Origin: Nitrospiraceae bacterium
GTDB taxonomy: Bacteria; Nitrospirota; Nitrospiria; Nitrospirales; Nitrospiraceae
Reading direction: 5' to 3'
Assembly: GCA_025934615.1 (NCBI GenBank)
Contig: JAICXS010000176.1
Span: forward strand, 1-5,332
Length of the DNA: 5,332 nt
In this document: positions 1 through 5,206 of the stretch, in pieces
How positions within the stretch are numbered: the stretch's first letter is position 1
Layout: the number at the start of each line of letters is the position of its first letter
Made by a program: the position numbers and the translations under genes
The notes under the pieces: model-generated
The model's database searches: none
Told to the model about the DNA's origin: nothing
Seen by the model: only the letters and a program-made list of their open reading frames with translations

Positions 1-63
1 CTCGTCCGGTAGCACGCCGGCTTCTGAGTTCTTGGTGGCTTTGACAAAAATCATGAATCGCAT
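1..63 (-). CDS. YciI family (DGPF) protein, N-terminal fragment cut by the window edge
   Basis: Only the first 21 codons are inside the window. They read MRFMIFVKATKNSEAG followed by VLPDE, a typical opening of the YciI-related (DGPF) proteins of about 120-140 residues that are often encoded beside ECF42 sigma factors. The ATG is at 63-61. It is preceded by AAGGAG at 76-71, seven bases away, which fixes the start. The gene follows the DUF1579 gene on the same strand after a gap of 34 bases with no visible terminator, so it is probably cotranscribed. It would be the third YciI-type gene of the cluster. It is of a different subtype from the two at 3352-4129, whose N-termini begin MQYMLLV and MKYMLLI. 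The function of these proteins is unknown. They share a dimeric ferredoxin-like fold, and an enzymatic role has been suggested for YciI itself. The DGPF motif lies outside the window, so the family call rests on the N-terminus alone. Confidence 0.75.
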   Translation of the reverse strand, partial: MRFMIFVKATKNSEAGVLPDE

Positions 64-97
64 AGAACATCTCCTTCTAGATTCATTTTGACTTTCA

Positions 98-697
98 CTA
101 TTGTTTCCTGGTGTACGTGATCTCCATTATCTTCATCTCTTTACCGCCGTGGTGAGTTCCATACATCTCAAATGTCTGGGTATTGTCATCGACAATCTTC
201 CAGACGGCGCGGTGCGTCATGTGCCCTCCGCCCGGTACATCGTGCTGCCCCTTCAGCGTGATGGTCTTGCCATCCGCGTCGGCCGTGCCTTCCATCATAA
301 AGATCCCTGTGCCCATTGAATCGATCCACGTCGAGACATAGCGCTTGCGAAGGTTGTCGTATCCGCTGATTCCTATTCCGGAGTAGGGCTGGCCCATCAT
401 GTCGCCGGAGAATTCCTGTTGGAGAAAGCGCCCGTCCAGCAGGGTCTTCATTTCTACAGAACCCGTGGATTCCATGGCAGGCTTGCTGGGGTCCATCCAC
501 TGTTTGGTTTTGGTGGTCCAGCTCCCGGCCAAGCTCGCAAGTTGCTTATGCGGTTCTCCTGGCATGGACAGCTTCTTGTACGTCTCCATCATCGCCTGCG
601 GGTCCATTGGCTTTTCTGACTTCTTGTCTTTGGCGAGCACTGGAAGCGTGGTCATGACTATGCACAAACAGGTGAGTGTAATCGATGTAAAACGCAT
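98..697 (-). CDS. DUF1579 family protein, probably exported
   Basis: This 199-residue protein starts at the ATG at 697-695, five bases after AAGGAGG (709-703). The frame is open further upstream to 829, but that longer start would overlap the preceding VOC gene, has no comparable ribosome binding site, and would bury the signal peptide. Residues 1-22 form a signal peptide: MRFTSI, then a hydrophobic stretch to about L18, then VLA before KDKK, giving a likely signal peptidase I cut after A22. The mature part carries the DUF1579 pattern: H50-KQLASLAGSW (about 50-60), LLDGRFLQQEFSG (86-98), GISGYDN (109-115) and a Trp-rich strand around W124. This family is thought to form a lipocalin-like beta barrel, but no function is established. 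It lies 91 bases downstream of the VOC gene and 34 bases upstream of a YciI gene, and DUF1579 genes are frequent companions of YciI/VOC clusters. The signal peptide is unusual in an otherwise cytoplasmic gene set and implies that this member acts in the periplasm. Confidence 0.85.
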   Translation of the reverse strand: MRFTSITLTCLCIVMTTLPVLAKDKKSEKPMDPQAMMETYKKLSMPGEPHKQLASLAGSWTTKTKQWMDPSKPAMESTGSVEMKTLLDGRFLQQEFSGDMMGQPYSGIGISGYDNLRKRYVSTWIDSMGTGIFMMEGTADADGKTITLKGQHDVPGGGHMTHRAVWKIVDDNTQTFEMYGTHHGGKEMKIMEITYTRKQ

Positions 698-702
698 AGA
701 CG

Positions 703-709
703 CCTCCTT
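703..709 (-). promoter_or_regulatory. Ribosome binding site fixing the DUF1579 start
   Basis: The minus strand reads AAGGAGG here, five bases before the ATG at 697. It is a near-perfect Shine-Dalgarno sequence and decides between the start at 697 and the longer open frame reaching 829. Confidence 0.8.
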
Positions 710-788
710 CTTGTAGTGATGCGTATGTTCGATGAAAAGCGCCGACGGTGTGGCAGCCCTGTGGCCACTTCCCGACACTTCGGCACAC

Positions 789-1205
789 CTACTTCGCGCT
801 GCTATCCACTTCCCAGAGAGCGAACTCATTTCCTTCTGTATCTTGGCAAATCACGAAGTAACCCATCTGCGGCACGGCCGTTTTCGATTTACAGATGGTG
901 CCCCCGAGTTGCTTGACCTTCTCCGCAGACGCGTCCACCGAGGAAACGGCGACATAATTAGTAATAGACTGCTGCGGGTGCTTGCGGGTCATCAGTCCGC
1001 CATCCGGCGTGTCGTCACTGCCGCCCGTATCGATGTGCCAGTAATCGTCTACCCCAGGGAATTTCTCGATCTTCCATCCGAATAAAGCACTGTAGAACTT
1101 GTTGGCACGCTCCGGATTGTCCGCCGGAATTTCAAACCAGACGATACTCGACGCGCCTCGGGTTTCCTTTGTCTCGTTTGGTTTTGACTTCGTCTGTGTA
1201 CTCAT
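789..1205 (-). CDS. VOC (glyoxalase/bleomycin-resistance-fold) family protein
   Basis: This is a 138-residue cytoplasmic protein of the vicinal oxygen chelate superfamily. The start at 1205 follows AAGGAG (1216-1211) by five bases. After a charged, probably disordered N-terminus (residues 1-18), the first beta-alpha unit reads IVWFEIPADNPERANKFYSA (21-40) followed by LFGWKIEKF, the usual opening of the COG3324 type of VOC protein. The second module runs from ITNYVAVSSVD (81-91) through GGTICKSK (101-108) to QDTEGNEFALWE (121-132), where the closing acidic residue near E132 sits at a usual metal-ligand position. VOC proteins include glyoxalases, dioxygenases and antibiotic-binding proteins, and the sequence does not show which substrate is used. 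The gene is 68 bases downstream of the MoaD-like gene and 91 bases upstream of DUF1579, on the same strand and probably in the same transcription unit. VOC genes commonly occur with YciI genes. Confidence 0.88.
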   Translation of the reverse strand: MSTQTKSKPNETKETRGASSIVWFEIPADNPERANKFYSALFGWKIEKFPGVDDYWHIDTGGSDDTPDGGLMTRKHPQQSITNYVAVSSVDASAEKVKQLGGTICKSKTAVPQMGYFVICQDTEGNEFALWEVDSSAK

Positions 1206-1273
1206 ACGTTCTCCTTATGCGTTAATGTTTTGTTCATGCGACTGGACAACCATCAGAAGGCTCGCTTTCCGCC

Positions 1274-1570
1274 TTAACCTCCTGCCATGGCACCAACGAT
1301 CAGAAACGGCTCGGCCCCTGTTGCGACTGCATCGGGCAGCGGAGCATCCGGCGATTCATGGGATAAATCCTGCTCGCAGGCAAAGACTCGTACGAACGGC
1401 CGGCGCTTGGAGGTGACATGATCGCGGATCGTGCCACGCAACATCGGATAGCGTGCCTCGAGTGCCTCGAGCACCGCACGCTGAGTAACTTGGCCTTCAA
1501 CATTCAGTGCCACTTCGCCATTGACCCGCGCCAAGGTTCGCAAATGTGCCGGGAGCACGACTCGTATCAT
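1274..1570 (-). CDS. MoaD/ThiS-like small protein with a C-terminal Gly-Gly
   Basis: This 98-residue protein looks like a beta-grasp sulfur-carrier homolog. It opens MIRVVLPAHLRTLARVNGEV (1-20), continues with a helix RAVLEALEARYPMLR (31-45), and ends IVGAMAGG with a terminal Gly-Gly. In MoaD, ThiS and ubiquitin-like proteins the terminal glycine is adenylated and thiocarboxylated or conjugated. No E1-like enzyme, moaE or thi gene is visible here, so a molybdopterin or thiamine role is not supported. The start chosen is the ATG at 1570-1568. It overlaps the TGA of the upstream propeller gene as ATGA (1567-1570), a classic translational-coupling arrangement. The frame is open upstream to 1630, but that extension only reads out of frame through the propeller gene. 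The nearest ribosome-binding-like sequence, AGAGGT, is about 12 bases away, so translation probably depends on coupling. Propeller genes paired with MoaD-like genes occur in other bacteria as I recall, with no known function. Confidence 0.85.
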   Translation of the reverse strand: MIRVVLPAHLRTLARVNGEVALNVEGQVTQRAVLEALEARYPMLRGTIRDHVTSKRRPFVRVFACEQDLSHESPDAPLPDAVATGAEPFLIVGAMAGG

Positions 1571-2754
1571 GGTAATGTTTGCACCTCTACAGACAACACG
1601 GCCGGAAAATTTTGAACGATCGGCGTCCAACTATCCCCGGCGTTGGCCGAGGCGTACACTTGACCGCCGGTGGTGCCGACATACAGGCCGCATGGATCCA
1701 GCGAATCGACGGCCATCGCGTCCCGCAACACGTTAACGTAGCAATCGCGTTGCGGCAGCCCGTTCGTGAGCGGTTCCCATTCATGCCCACCCGTTCGGCT
1801 GCGGTACACACGCAGCTTTCCGTCGGGTGGATAGTGCTCGGAATCGCTCTTGATCGGCACGACATAGATGGTGTTGGGCTCATGGGCGTGCACGTCGATC
1901 GGAAACCCGAAGTCGGTCGGCAAGTTCCCGCTGATCTCGTGCCAGGAGTCACCGCCATCGTCGCTCCGCATCACGTCCCAGTGCTTCTGCATGAACAGCA
2001 CGTTCGGCCGAGAGGGGTGCATCGCGATGCGATGCACGCAGTGGCCGACCTCGGCATCCGGATCGGGAAGCTCAAACTGCGACTTCAAACCACGATTCAC
2101 CGGCCGCCACGTCTTGCCGCCATCGTCGGTTCGGAACACGCCTGCCGCGGAGATGGCGATAAAGATTCGCTGCGGGTTGCTCCGATCCTGTACGATCGTG
2201 TGCAGACACATCCCGCCGGCGCCGGGTTGCCAAAGGCTCCCCTTTGCGCTGCGCAGCCCCGGAAGTTCCTGCCACGACTGCCCACCGTCGGTCGAGCGAA
2301 ACAAGGCGGCGTCCTCCACGCCGGCGTACACGGTATCCGGATCGGTCAGCGACGGTTCAAGATGCCAGACGCGCTTGAATTCCCAGGGTCGCTGCGTGCC
2401 GTCATAATGCTGGTGTGTCGTCAGCGGTTTACCCGTTTCCGGAGACGTGTCGTACACAAACTTATTGCTCTCGCCCTTGGGCATACCTTCCGGAGTCGTC
2501 GTCGGCTCGCCCGGCGGGGTTCCGGGTTGGTGCCACGTTTTGCCGCCATCGTCGGAACGTTGGATGATTTGACCAAACCAACTGCTGGTTTGCGATGCGT
2601 AAATCCGATTTGGGTCGGCGGGCGATCCCTTAAGATGGTACATTTCCCATCCGCCGAAGTGTGGGCCATTGATGTCCCACTGTTTGCGTACACCATCCGA
2701 CGTCAACACGAACGCGCCTTTCCGCGTCCCAACCAACAGCCGTACCTTGCTCAT
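1567..2754 (-). CDS. BNR/Asp-box beta-propeller protein (sialidase-like or YCF48-like fold)
   Basis: This 395-residue protein starts MSKVRLLVGTRKGAFVL at 2754, six bases after AAGGAG (2766-2761). It carries six Asp-box motifs: SDDGGKTW (67-74), STDGGQSW (154-161), TDDGGKTW (209-216), SDDGGDSW (264-271), and two degenerate ones, SRTGGHEW (319-326) and SANAGDSW (369-376). Their regular spacing indicates a six- or seven-bladed propeller. There is no signal peptide and no membrane segment, so it should be cytoplasmic. Automatic annotation often calls such proteins exo-alpha-sialidase or glycosyl hydrolase. Asp boxes are structural, however, and I do not see a clear sialidase arginine triad, so an enzymatic name is not justified. 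The YPP-DGK-LRVYRSR and 'LYVGTTGGQVYASA' blades resemble the YCF48/VPS10 type of repeat. Its stop overlaps the start of the MoaD-like gene, so the two products are probably made together. The upstream VOC gene ends 73 bases before it. Confidence 0.88.
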   Translation of the reverse strand: MSKVRLLVGTRKGAFVLTSDGVRKQWDINGPHFGGWEMYHLKGSPADPNRIYASQTSSWFGQIIQRSDDGGKTWHQPGTPPGEPTTTPEGMPKGESNKFVYDTSPETGKPLTTHQHYDGTQRPWEFKRVWHLEPSLTDPDTVYAGVEDAALFRSTDGGQSWQELPGLRSAKGSLWQPGAGGMCLHTIVQDRSNPQRIFIAISAAGVFRTDDGGKTWRPVNRGLKSQFELPDPDAEVGHCVHRIAMHPSRPNVLFMQKHWDVMRSDDGGDSWHEISGNLPTDFGFPIDVHAHEPNTIYVVPIKSDSEHYPPDGKLRVYRSRTGGHEWEPLTNGLPQRDCYVNVLRDAMAVDSLDPCGLYVGTTGGQVYASANAGDSWTPIVQNFPAVLSVEVQTLP

Positions 2755-2827
2755 CGTTTACTCCTTCCTAGTCTGCCTTGTTGATAATGGCTTTGCCCGT
2801 CATCGGCCCGTTAGCCTCTATAGCGAC

Positions 2828-3319
2828 TTACTGCCGTCCATAGGCTTGCTCCAAGCGTTTCACGTCGATCTTCTTCATTTGAAGGAGGGCGTTCATGACT
2901 CGATTCGTTTTCTCAGGATCTTTGTCCTGCAACATCTCAACCAACACCGTCGGCACAATCTGCCATGACACCCCATATTTGTCTTTCAGCCAGCCGCACT
3001 GTTGTGCTTCTAGGTCTCCGCCTTTTGAGAGGGCTTCCCAATAACGATCCACTTCTTCTTGCGTCTTGCAATGAACCTGAAACGAAACAGCCTCATTGAA
3101 TGTAAAGACCGGCCCACCGTTTAAGGCGACAAAATCGCGGCCGTCGAGTTGAAATTCAATAGTCATGACCGTTCCCGCTGGTCTTCCCGACACCTTTGCC
3201 GCCTCTTCCCCATACCGGCTCACTCGTCCAATCTTTGAGTGTTTGAAAATGGACGTGTAGAACTTCACGGCCTCCTCGGCATTATCATCGAACCATAAAC
3301 ACGGCGTAATTGTTGGCAT
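2828..3319 (-). CDS. PhnB-like VOC protein (3-demethylubiquinone methyltransferase-like domain, COG3865)
   Basis: This 163-residue protein starts at the ATG at 3319-3317, ten bases after AGGAGGG (3336-3330). It opens with PTITPCLWFDDNAEEAVKFY (2-21) and TSIFKHSKIG. It contains the family hallmark ALNGGPVFTFNEAVSF (65-80) and closes with CGWLKDKYGVSWQIVP (108-123), followed by a C-terminal helical tail, VMNALLQMKKIDVKRLEQAY (141-160). These are the signatures of the PhnB / '3-dmu-9_3-mt' branch of the VOC superfamily. The methyltransferase name of that Pfam family is historical, and no methyl-transfer activity should be inferred. The protein is cytoplasmic and of typical length. The gene starts only 32 bases after the YciI-A stop and is probably in its operon, hence under the promoter at 3737-3765. 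This branch is a frequent neighbour of YciI/DGPF genes. Confidence 0.9.
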   Translation of the reverse strand: MPTITPCLWFDDNAEEAVKFYTSIFKHSKIGRVSRYGEEAAKVSGRPAGTVMTIEFQLDGRDFVALNGGPVFTFNEAVSFQVHCKTQEEVDRYWEALSKGGDLEAQQCGWLKDKYGVSWQIVPTVLVEMLQDKDPEKTNRVMNALLQMKKIDVKRLEQAYGRQ

Positions 3320-3351
3320 CGCTGTTGCTCCCTCCTATTGAATCACAACGG

Positions 3352-3714
3352 CTAAGCCGGAAGGCCCGATATTTCAATGACCGGCCGAACCTCCACCGTT
3401 CCAATTCGTGCGCCCGGCACCCGAGTAGCGATGCGGATTGCCTCGTTGAGATCTTTGGCGTCGATCAAAAAGTATCCGGCAAGCTGCTCCTTCGTCTCCA
3501 CGAACGGACCATCGGTCACGGTGTGCTTGCCGTCGCGCACGCGGACAATCGCCGCCGTGGCTGCTGGATGCAGCGGCGACGCACGGACATATTGGCCGTT
3601 GGCGTGGAGGTGATGAGTGAGCTGCACCGATTCCTCGAGTATCTGCTGCCGCTTCGCCTCGTCGAGCTTGACGAAGGCGTCTTCGTCGTGGTGAACCAAC
3701 AACATGTATTGCAT
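3352..3714 (-). CDS. YciI family (DGPF) protein, copy A
   Basis: This 120-residue cytoplasmic protein starts at the ATG at 3714-3712. A GGGAGGA ribosome binding site (3727-3721) lies six bases away, and an ECF-type promoter is directly upstream. The frame stays open to 3801, but a start there would run back through the promoter and into the previous gene. The protein begins MQYMLLVHHDEDAF, has LHANGQYV at 36-43, and contains VTDGPFVETKEQLAGYFLI (66-84), with the family's DGPF signature at 68-71. It ends TVEVRPVIEISGLPA. YciI-related proteins have a ferredoxin-like alpha/beta fold and no settled function. They are best known as conserved partners and targets of ECF42 sigma factors. It is a close paralog of the next gene upstream: about 70% of the last 85 residues are identical in my hand alignment, with the final seven, EISGLPA, the same. 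The VOC gene follows after 32 bases. Confidence 0.92.
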   Translation of the reverse strand: MQYMLLVHHDEDAFVKLDEAKRQQILEESVQLTHHLHANGQYVRASPLHPAATAAIVRVRDGKHTVTDGPFVETKEQLAGYFLIDAKDLNEAIRIATRVPGARIGTVEVRPVIEISGLPA

Positions 3715-3720
3715 TAAGCT

Positions 3721-3727
3721 TCCTCCC
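3721..3727 (-). promoter_or_regulatory. Ribosome binding site fixing the YciI-A start
   Basis: The minus strand reads GGGAGGA six bases before the ATG at 3714. With the promoter lying just upstream at 3737-3765, it supports this start over the longer open frame that reaches 3801. Confidence 0.75.
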
Positions 3728-3736
3728 TGACATCGA

Positions 3737-3765
3737 ATAGTCGTTCGGCCATCCAATAATCGACA
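3737..3765 (-). promoter_or_regulatory. Putative ECF42-type promoter upstream of YciI-A (copy 1)
   Basis: On the minus strand a -35-like TGTCGA (3765-3760) is followed after exactly 16 bases by a -10-like CGACTAT (3743-3737), with CCGAA just before the -10. The same pair with the same spacing occurs at 4174-4202 and 4261-4289. It lies in the 61-base gap between two YciI genes, 22 bases from the YciI-A start, so an initiation site a few bases past the -10 would give a very short leader carrying the ribosome binding site. TGTCGA matches the -35 that I recall for ECF42 target promoters. Assignment to that sigma group is inference, strengthened by the ECF42-like gene fragment in the window. Confidence 0.7.
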
Positions 3766-3775
3766 TCGGGCCTGC

Positions 3776-4129
3776 CTAAGCGGGTAGTCCGGAGATTTCA
3801 ATGATGGGCCGTACCTCTACAGTGCCCTTGCGCGCCATCGGAATCTTCGCGGCAATCGCTATCGCCTCGTCTAGATTCTTGGCTTCGATCAGAAAATACC
3901 CGCCTAATTGTTCGCGTGTCTCGGCGAACGGCCCGTCGGTCACGAGCCGCTTGCCGTCGCGCACCTTGACGCTCGTCGCCATGGCAGTGGGCTGCAATGG
4001 ATTAGCCGCCACGTATTGCCCGTTCGCATGGAGGTCATGCGAAAGTTGCGTGGACTCCGCATAACAGTCCTTCCGCTCCGTCTCGCTCAATGCGTTCTCG
4101 TCACCGTAAATCAGCAACATATATTTCAT
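3776..4129 (-). CDS. YciI family (DGPF) protein, copy B
   Basis: This 117-residue cytoplasmic protein is the first gene of the minus-strand cluster. The start is the ATG at 4129-4127. GGAGG at 4143-4139 is nine bases away, and a second weak GGAG lies closer. It begins MKYMLLIYGDENAL, has LHANGQYV at 33-40, and carries VTDGPFAETREQLGGYFLI (63-81), with DGPF at 65-68. It ends TVEVRPIIEISGLPA. It is three residues shorter than copy A, the difference falling near residues 14-20. The two copies clearly come from a tandem duplication, and the duplicated unit seems to have included the promoter, since both have the same TGTCGA/CGACTAT element upstream. Two such elements precede this copy (4174-4202 and 4261-4289). 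The molecular role of the family is unknown, and regulation by an ECF42 sigma factor is the best-supported inference. The stop is 61 bases before copy A's start. Confidence 0.92.
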   Translation of the reverse strand: MKYMLLIYGDENALSETERKDCYAESTQLSHDLHANGQYVAANPLQPTAMATSVKVRDGKRLVTDGPFAETREQLGGYFLIEAKNLDEAIAIAAKIPMARKGTVEVRPIIEISGLPA

Positions 4130-4173
4130 GACTCCAATCCTCCGGTGTGGATGTGAAAAGCTGTTGTCATCTT

Positions 4174-4202
4174 ATAGTCGTTCGGAAAGATCAAAATCGA
4201 CA
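4174..4202 (-). promoter_or_regulatory. Putative ECF42-type promoter upstream of YciI-B (copy 2)
   Basis: The minus strand shows TGTCGA (4202-4197), 16 bases, then CGACTAT (4180-4174). It shares the TGTCGATTTT stretch with copy 3, and the 12 bases CCGAACGACTAT with copy 1. Downstream of the -10, ATG-ACA resembles ATG-TCA of copy 1 and ATA-TCA of copy 3 at the same distance. The element ends 44 bases before the YciI-B start, leaving room for a short leader with its GGAGG. Confidence 0.7.
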
Positions 4203-4260
4203 ATGGGCTTTCTCGGTCTCTTCAACGCTTGAATGTGACTTCAAAGTCGACTGATATAAG

Positions 4261-4289
4261 ATAGTCGTCGGGAATGGCTAAAATCGACA
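4261..4289 (-). promoter_or_regulatory. Putative ECF42-type promoter, distal tandem copy (copy 3)
   Basis: The minus strand shows TGTCGA (4289-4284), 16 bases, then CGACTAT (4267-4261). The -10 is preceded by CCCGA rather than CCGAA. No gene starts between this copy and copy 2, 58 bases further along. It is therefore either a second promoter for YciI-B with a leader of roughly 120 bases, or a relic of another duplicated YciI unit whose gene was lost. A perfect 10-base palindrome, atcgcgcgat (4291-4300), abuts the -35 side. Confidence 0.6.
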
Positions 4290-4402
4290 GATCGCGCGAT
4301 TAGAAACAAGTTACGGATCTTTCAACGAATTTTATTTTAAACGTTAGACGGCATTGAGTTGAACCATTCACTTATCAAGTGTGTGTCATCAAGGGATAAA
4401 CC

Positions 4403-4834
4403 ATGCAAAGTGATGAACAAGAGATCATGAACCCTTTTGACCTCTCCTTGGATGGTTGGACGATACGTTGAGGTTTCATTCTCCGAGCCTTCGATTGGTT
4501 CTTTGCTGTTGGTGACTCACTTGGTATCAGCGTGGAATGTCCATGGCGATTGATCCATCATGATGGCATTGTGGTTAGTGGAGATGACCGTCGTCAGCTG
4601 TTAGGTTTGACCGCGCCGATTGACGCTGCGGCGCATGCCACGTCCTCGCCAGCCGGTGTAGCAATCCGGCGCGTCGAGATTCGTGAGACTACTGCAGACT
4701 TGCTCATTGATTTGGATGGCGACCGACGATTGGAGATTATTCCGTTCTCGCCTGGATACGAGAGTTGGCAAATTTCTTCGCCGGGAGGCAAGAGGATGGT
4801 CGCACAGGGAGGAGGCCAACTTTCAGCATGGTAA
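4403..4834 (+). pseudogene. Uncharacterised 'CPWR' family protein with an in-frame TGA (probable pseudogene)
   Basis: The plus-strand frame from the ATG at 4403, seven bases after AAGGG, reads MQSDEQEIMNPFDLSLDG and then WTIR. It meets TGA at 4469-4471 (codon 23), continues in the same frame as GFILRAFDWFFAVGDSLGIS and VECPWRLIHHDG, and ends at TAA 4832-4834. The portion after the stop has the marks of a family of small hypothetical proteins of about 130-145 residues: SLxxSVECPWRL, a central APIDAAA segment, GYESW, and a terminal VAQGGGQLSAW. DUF6188 may be its name, but I am not certain. Family features lie on both sides of the TGA in one frame, so a single nonsense change (for example CGA or TGG to TGA) is the simplest cause. 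A GTG at 4532 gives a 100-residue remnant, but it has no ribosome binding site and starts inside the conserved region. A sequencing error or stop-codon readthrough remain possible. It is transcribed divergently from the YciI cluster. Confidence 0.65.
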
Positions 4835-4957
4835 CCGTGTGCCCTAACTGCGCTTCCACATGACCCGCGGCCCTGCCTGCTCGGTAATTGTTACTTAGCG
4901 TCGAATGGCACTGTGTTGCACATTCTTACGCCTGCTTAATTCAGGTCCCCCTCGCTC
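4835..4957. other. Intergenic gap between convergent gene remnants
   Basis: These 123 bases separate the plus-strand pseudogene from the minus-strand sigma-factor fragment, which converge here. I see no convincing stem-loop followed by a T-run, no tRNA-like structure and no repeat of the promoter motif. Confidence 0.5.
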
Positions 4958-5206
4958 TCAGTCTGACAGCTCTTGCAACCGTCGCCCGAGGAACCGTCGC
5001 TCCGGCTCCTGCAGCGTGAGGCTAAGGGCGCGTTCGTAGGAGGCACGGGCTTCTGGTGTTCGCCCCAATCGCCTGCATAAGTCGGCACGGGCTGCATGTG
5101 CCAAGTGATAATTGCCCAGATCGCCTCTCTCTAAGATGGCATCGATGAGCGTCAGTCCGGCCAACGGACCGTCGCGCATCGACACCGCGGCCGCACGATT
5201 CAACTC
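4958..5206 (-). pseudogene. C-terminal fragment of an ECF42-type (DUF6596/COG4941) RNA polymerase sigma factor
   Basis: Read on the minus strand from about 5206 to the TGA at 4960-4958, the protein is ELNRAAAVSMRDGPLAG, then LTLIDAI, HLAHAARADLCRRLGR, EARASYERALSL, and finally EPERRFLGRRLQELSD. This is the characteristic TPR-like C-terminal extension of ECF42 sigma factors: LNRAVAV...DGPxAGLxLxDAL...HAxRAxLLRRLGR...EARxxYxRALxL...EPERRFLxRRLxEL. These sigma factors are about 400 residues long, have DNA-binding sigma-2 and sigma-4 domains at the N-terminus, and are encoded next to YciI/DGPF genes. The frame stays open to the window edge, but upstream of ELNRA I find none of the expected 'PSPVV' lead-in or preceding helices in any frame, and base composition changes there. 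The gene therefore appears truncated or joined to unrelated sequence near 5206. It would have regulated the YciI genes; an intact copy may exist elsewhere. Confidence 0.72.

Noticed and set aside
698..788. TGTCGG in the gap upstream of DUF1579 as a fourth ECF-type promoter
   Set aside because: The hexamer differs from TGTCGA in its last base and no CGACTAT follows at 16 bases.
1206..1273. A sigma70-like promoter upstream of the VOC gene (TTGTCC, 17 bases, ATTAAC on the minus strand)
   Set aside because: The -10 match is poor and there is no second line of evidence.
1567..2754. Naming the propeller protein an exo-alpha-sialidase
   Set aside because: Asp boxes are structural and shared by many non-enzymatic propellers; I could not identify a catalytic arginine triad or a signal peptide.
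1579..2784. A 401-codon plus-strand open frame opposite the propeller gene
   Set aside because: It is antisense to a protein with six clear Asp-box motifs. Its translation is rich in Arg, His and Val without recognisable domains, and it has no ribosome binding site, so it is a shadow frame.
3349..3360. CGGC-TTA-GCCG inverted repeat at the YciI-A stop as a terminator
   Set aside because: The stem is only about four bases, there is no following T-run on the minus strand, and it overlaps the last codons of the gene.
4369..4381. Short hairpin cactt-atc-aagtg upstream of the plus-strand pseudogene
   Set aside because: A five-base stem occurs easily by chance, and nothing nearby suggests a riboswitch, operator or terminator.
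4532..4834. A separate 100-residue gene starting at the GTG at 4532
   Set aside because: The conserved SLGIS-VECPWR segment extends upstream of this codon and no ribosome binding site precedes it, so it is better seen as the remainder of the gene interrupted by TGA.
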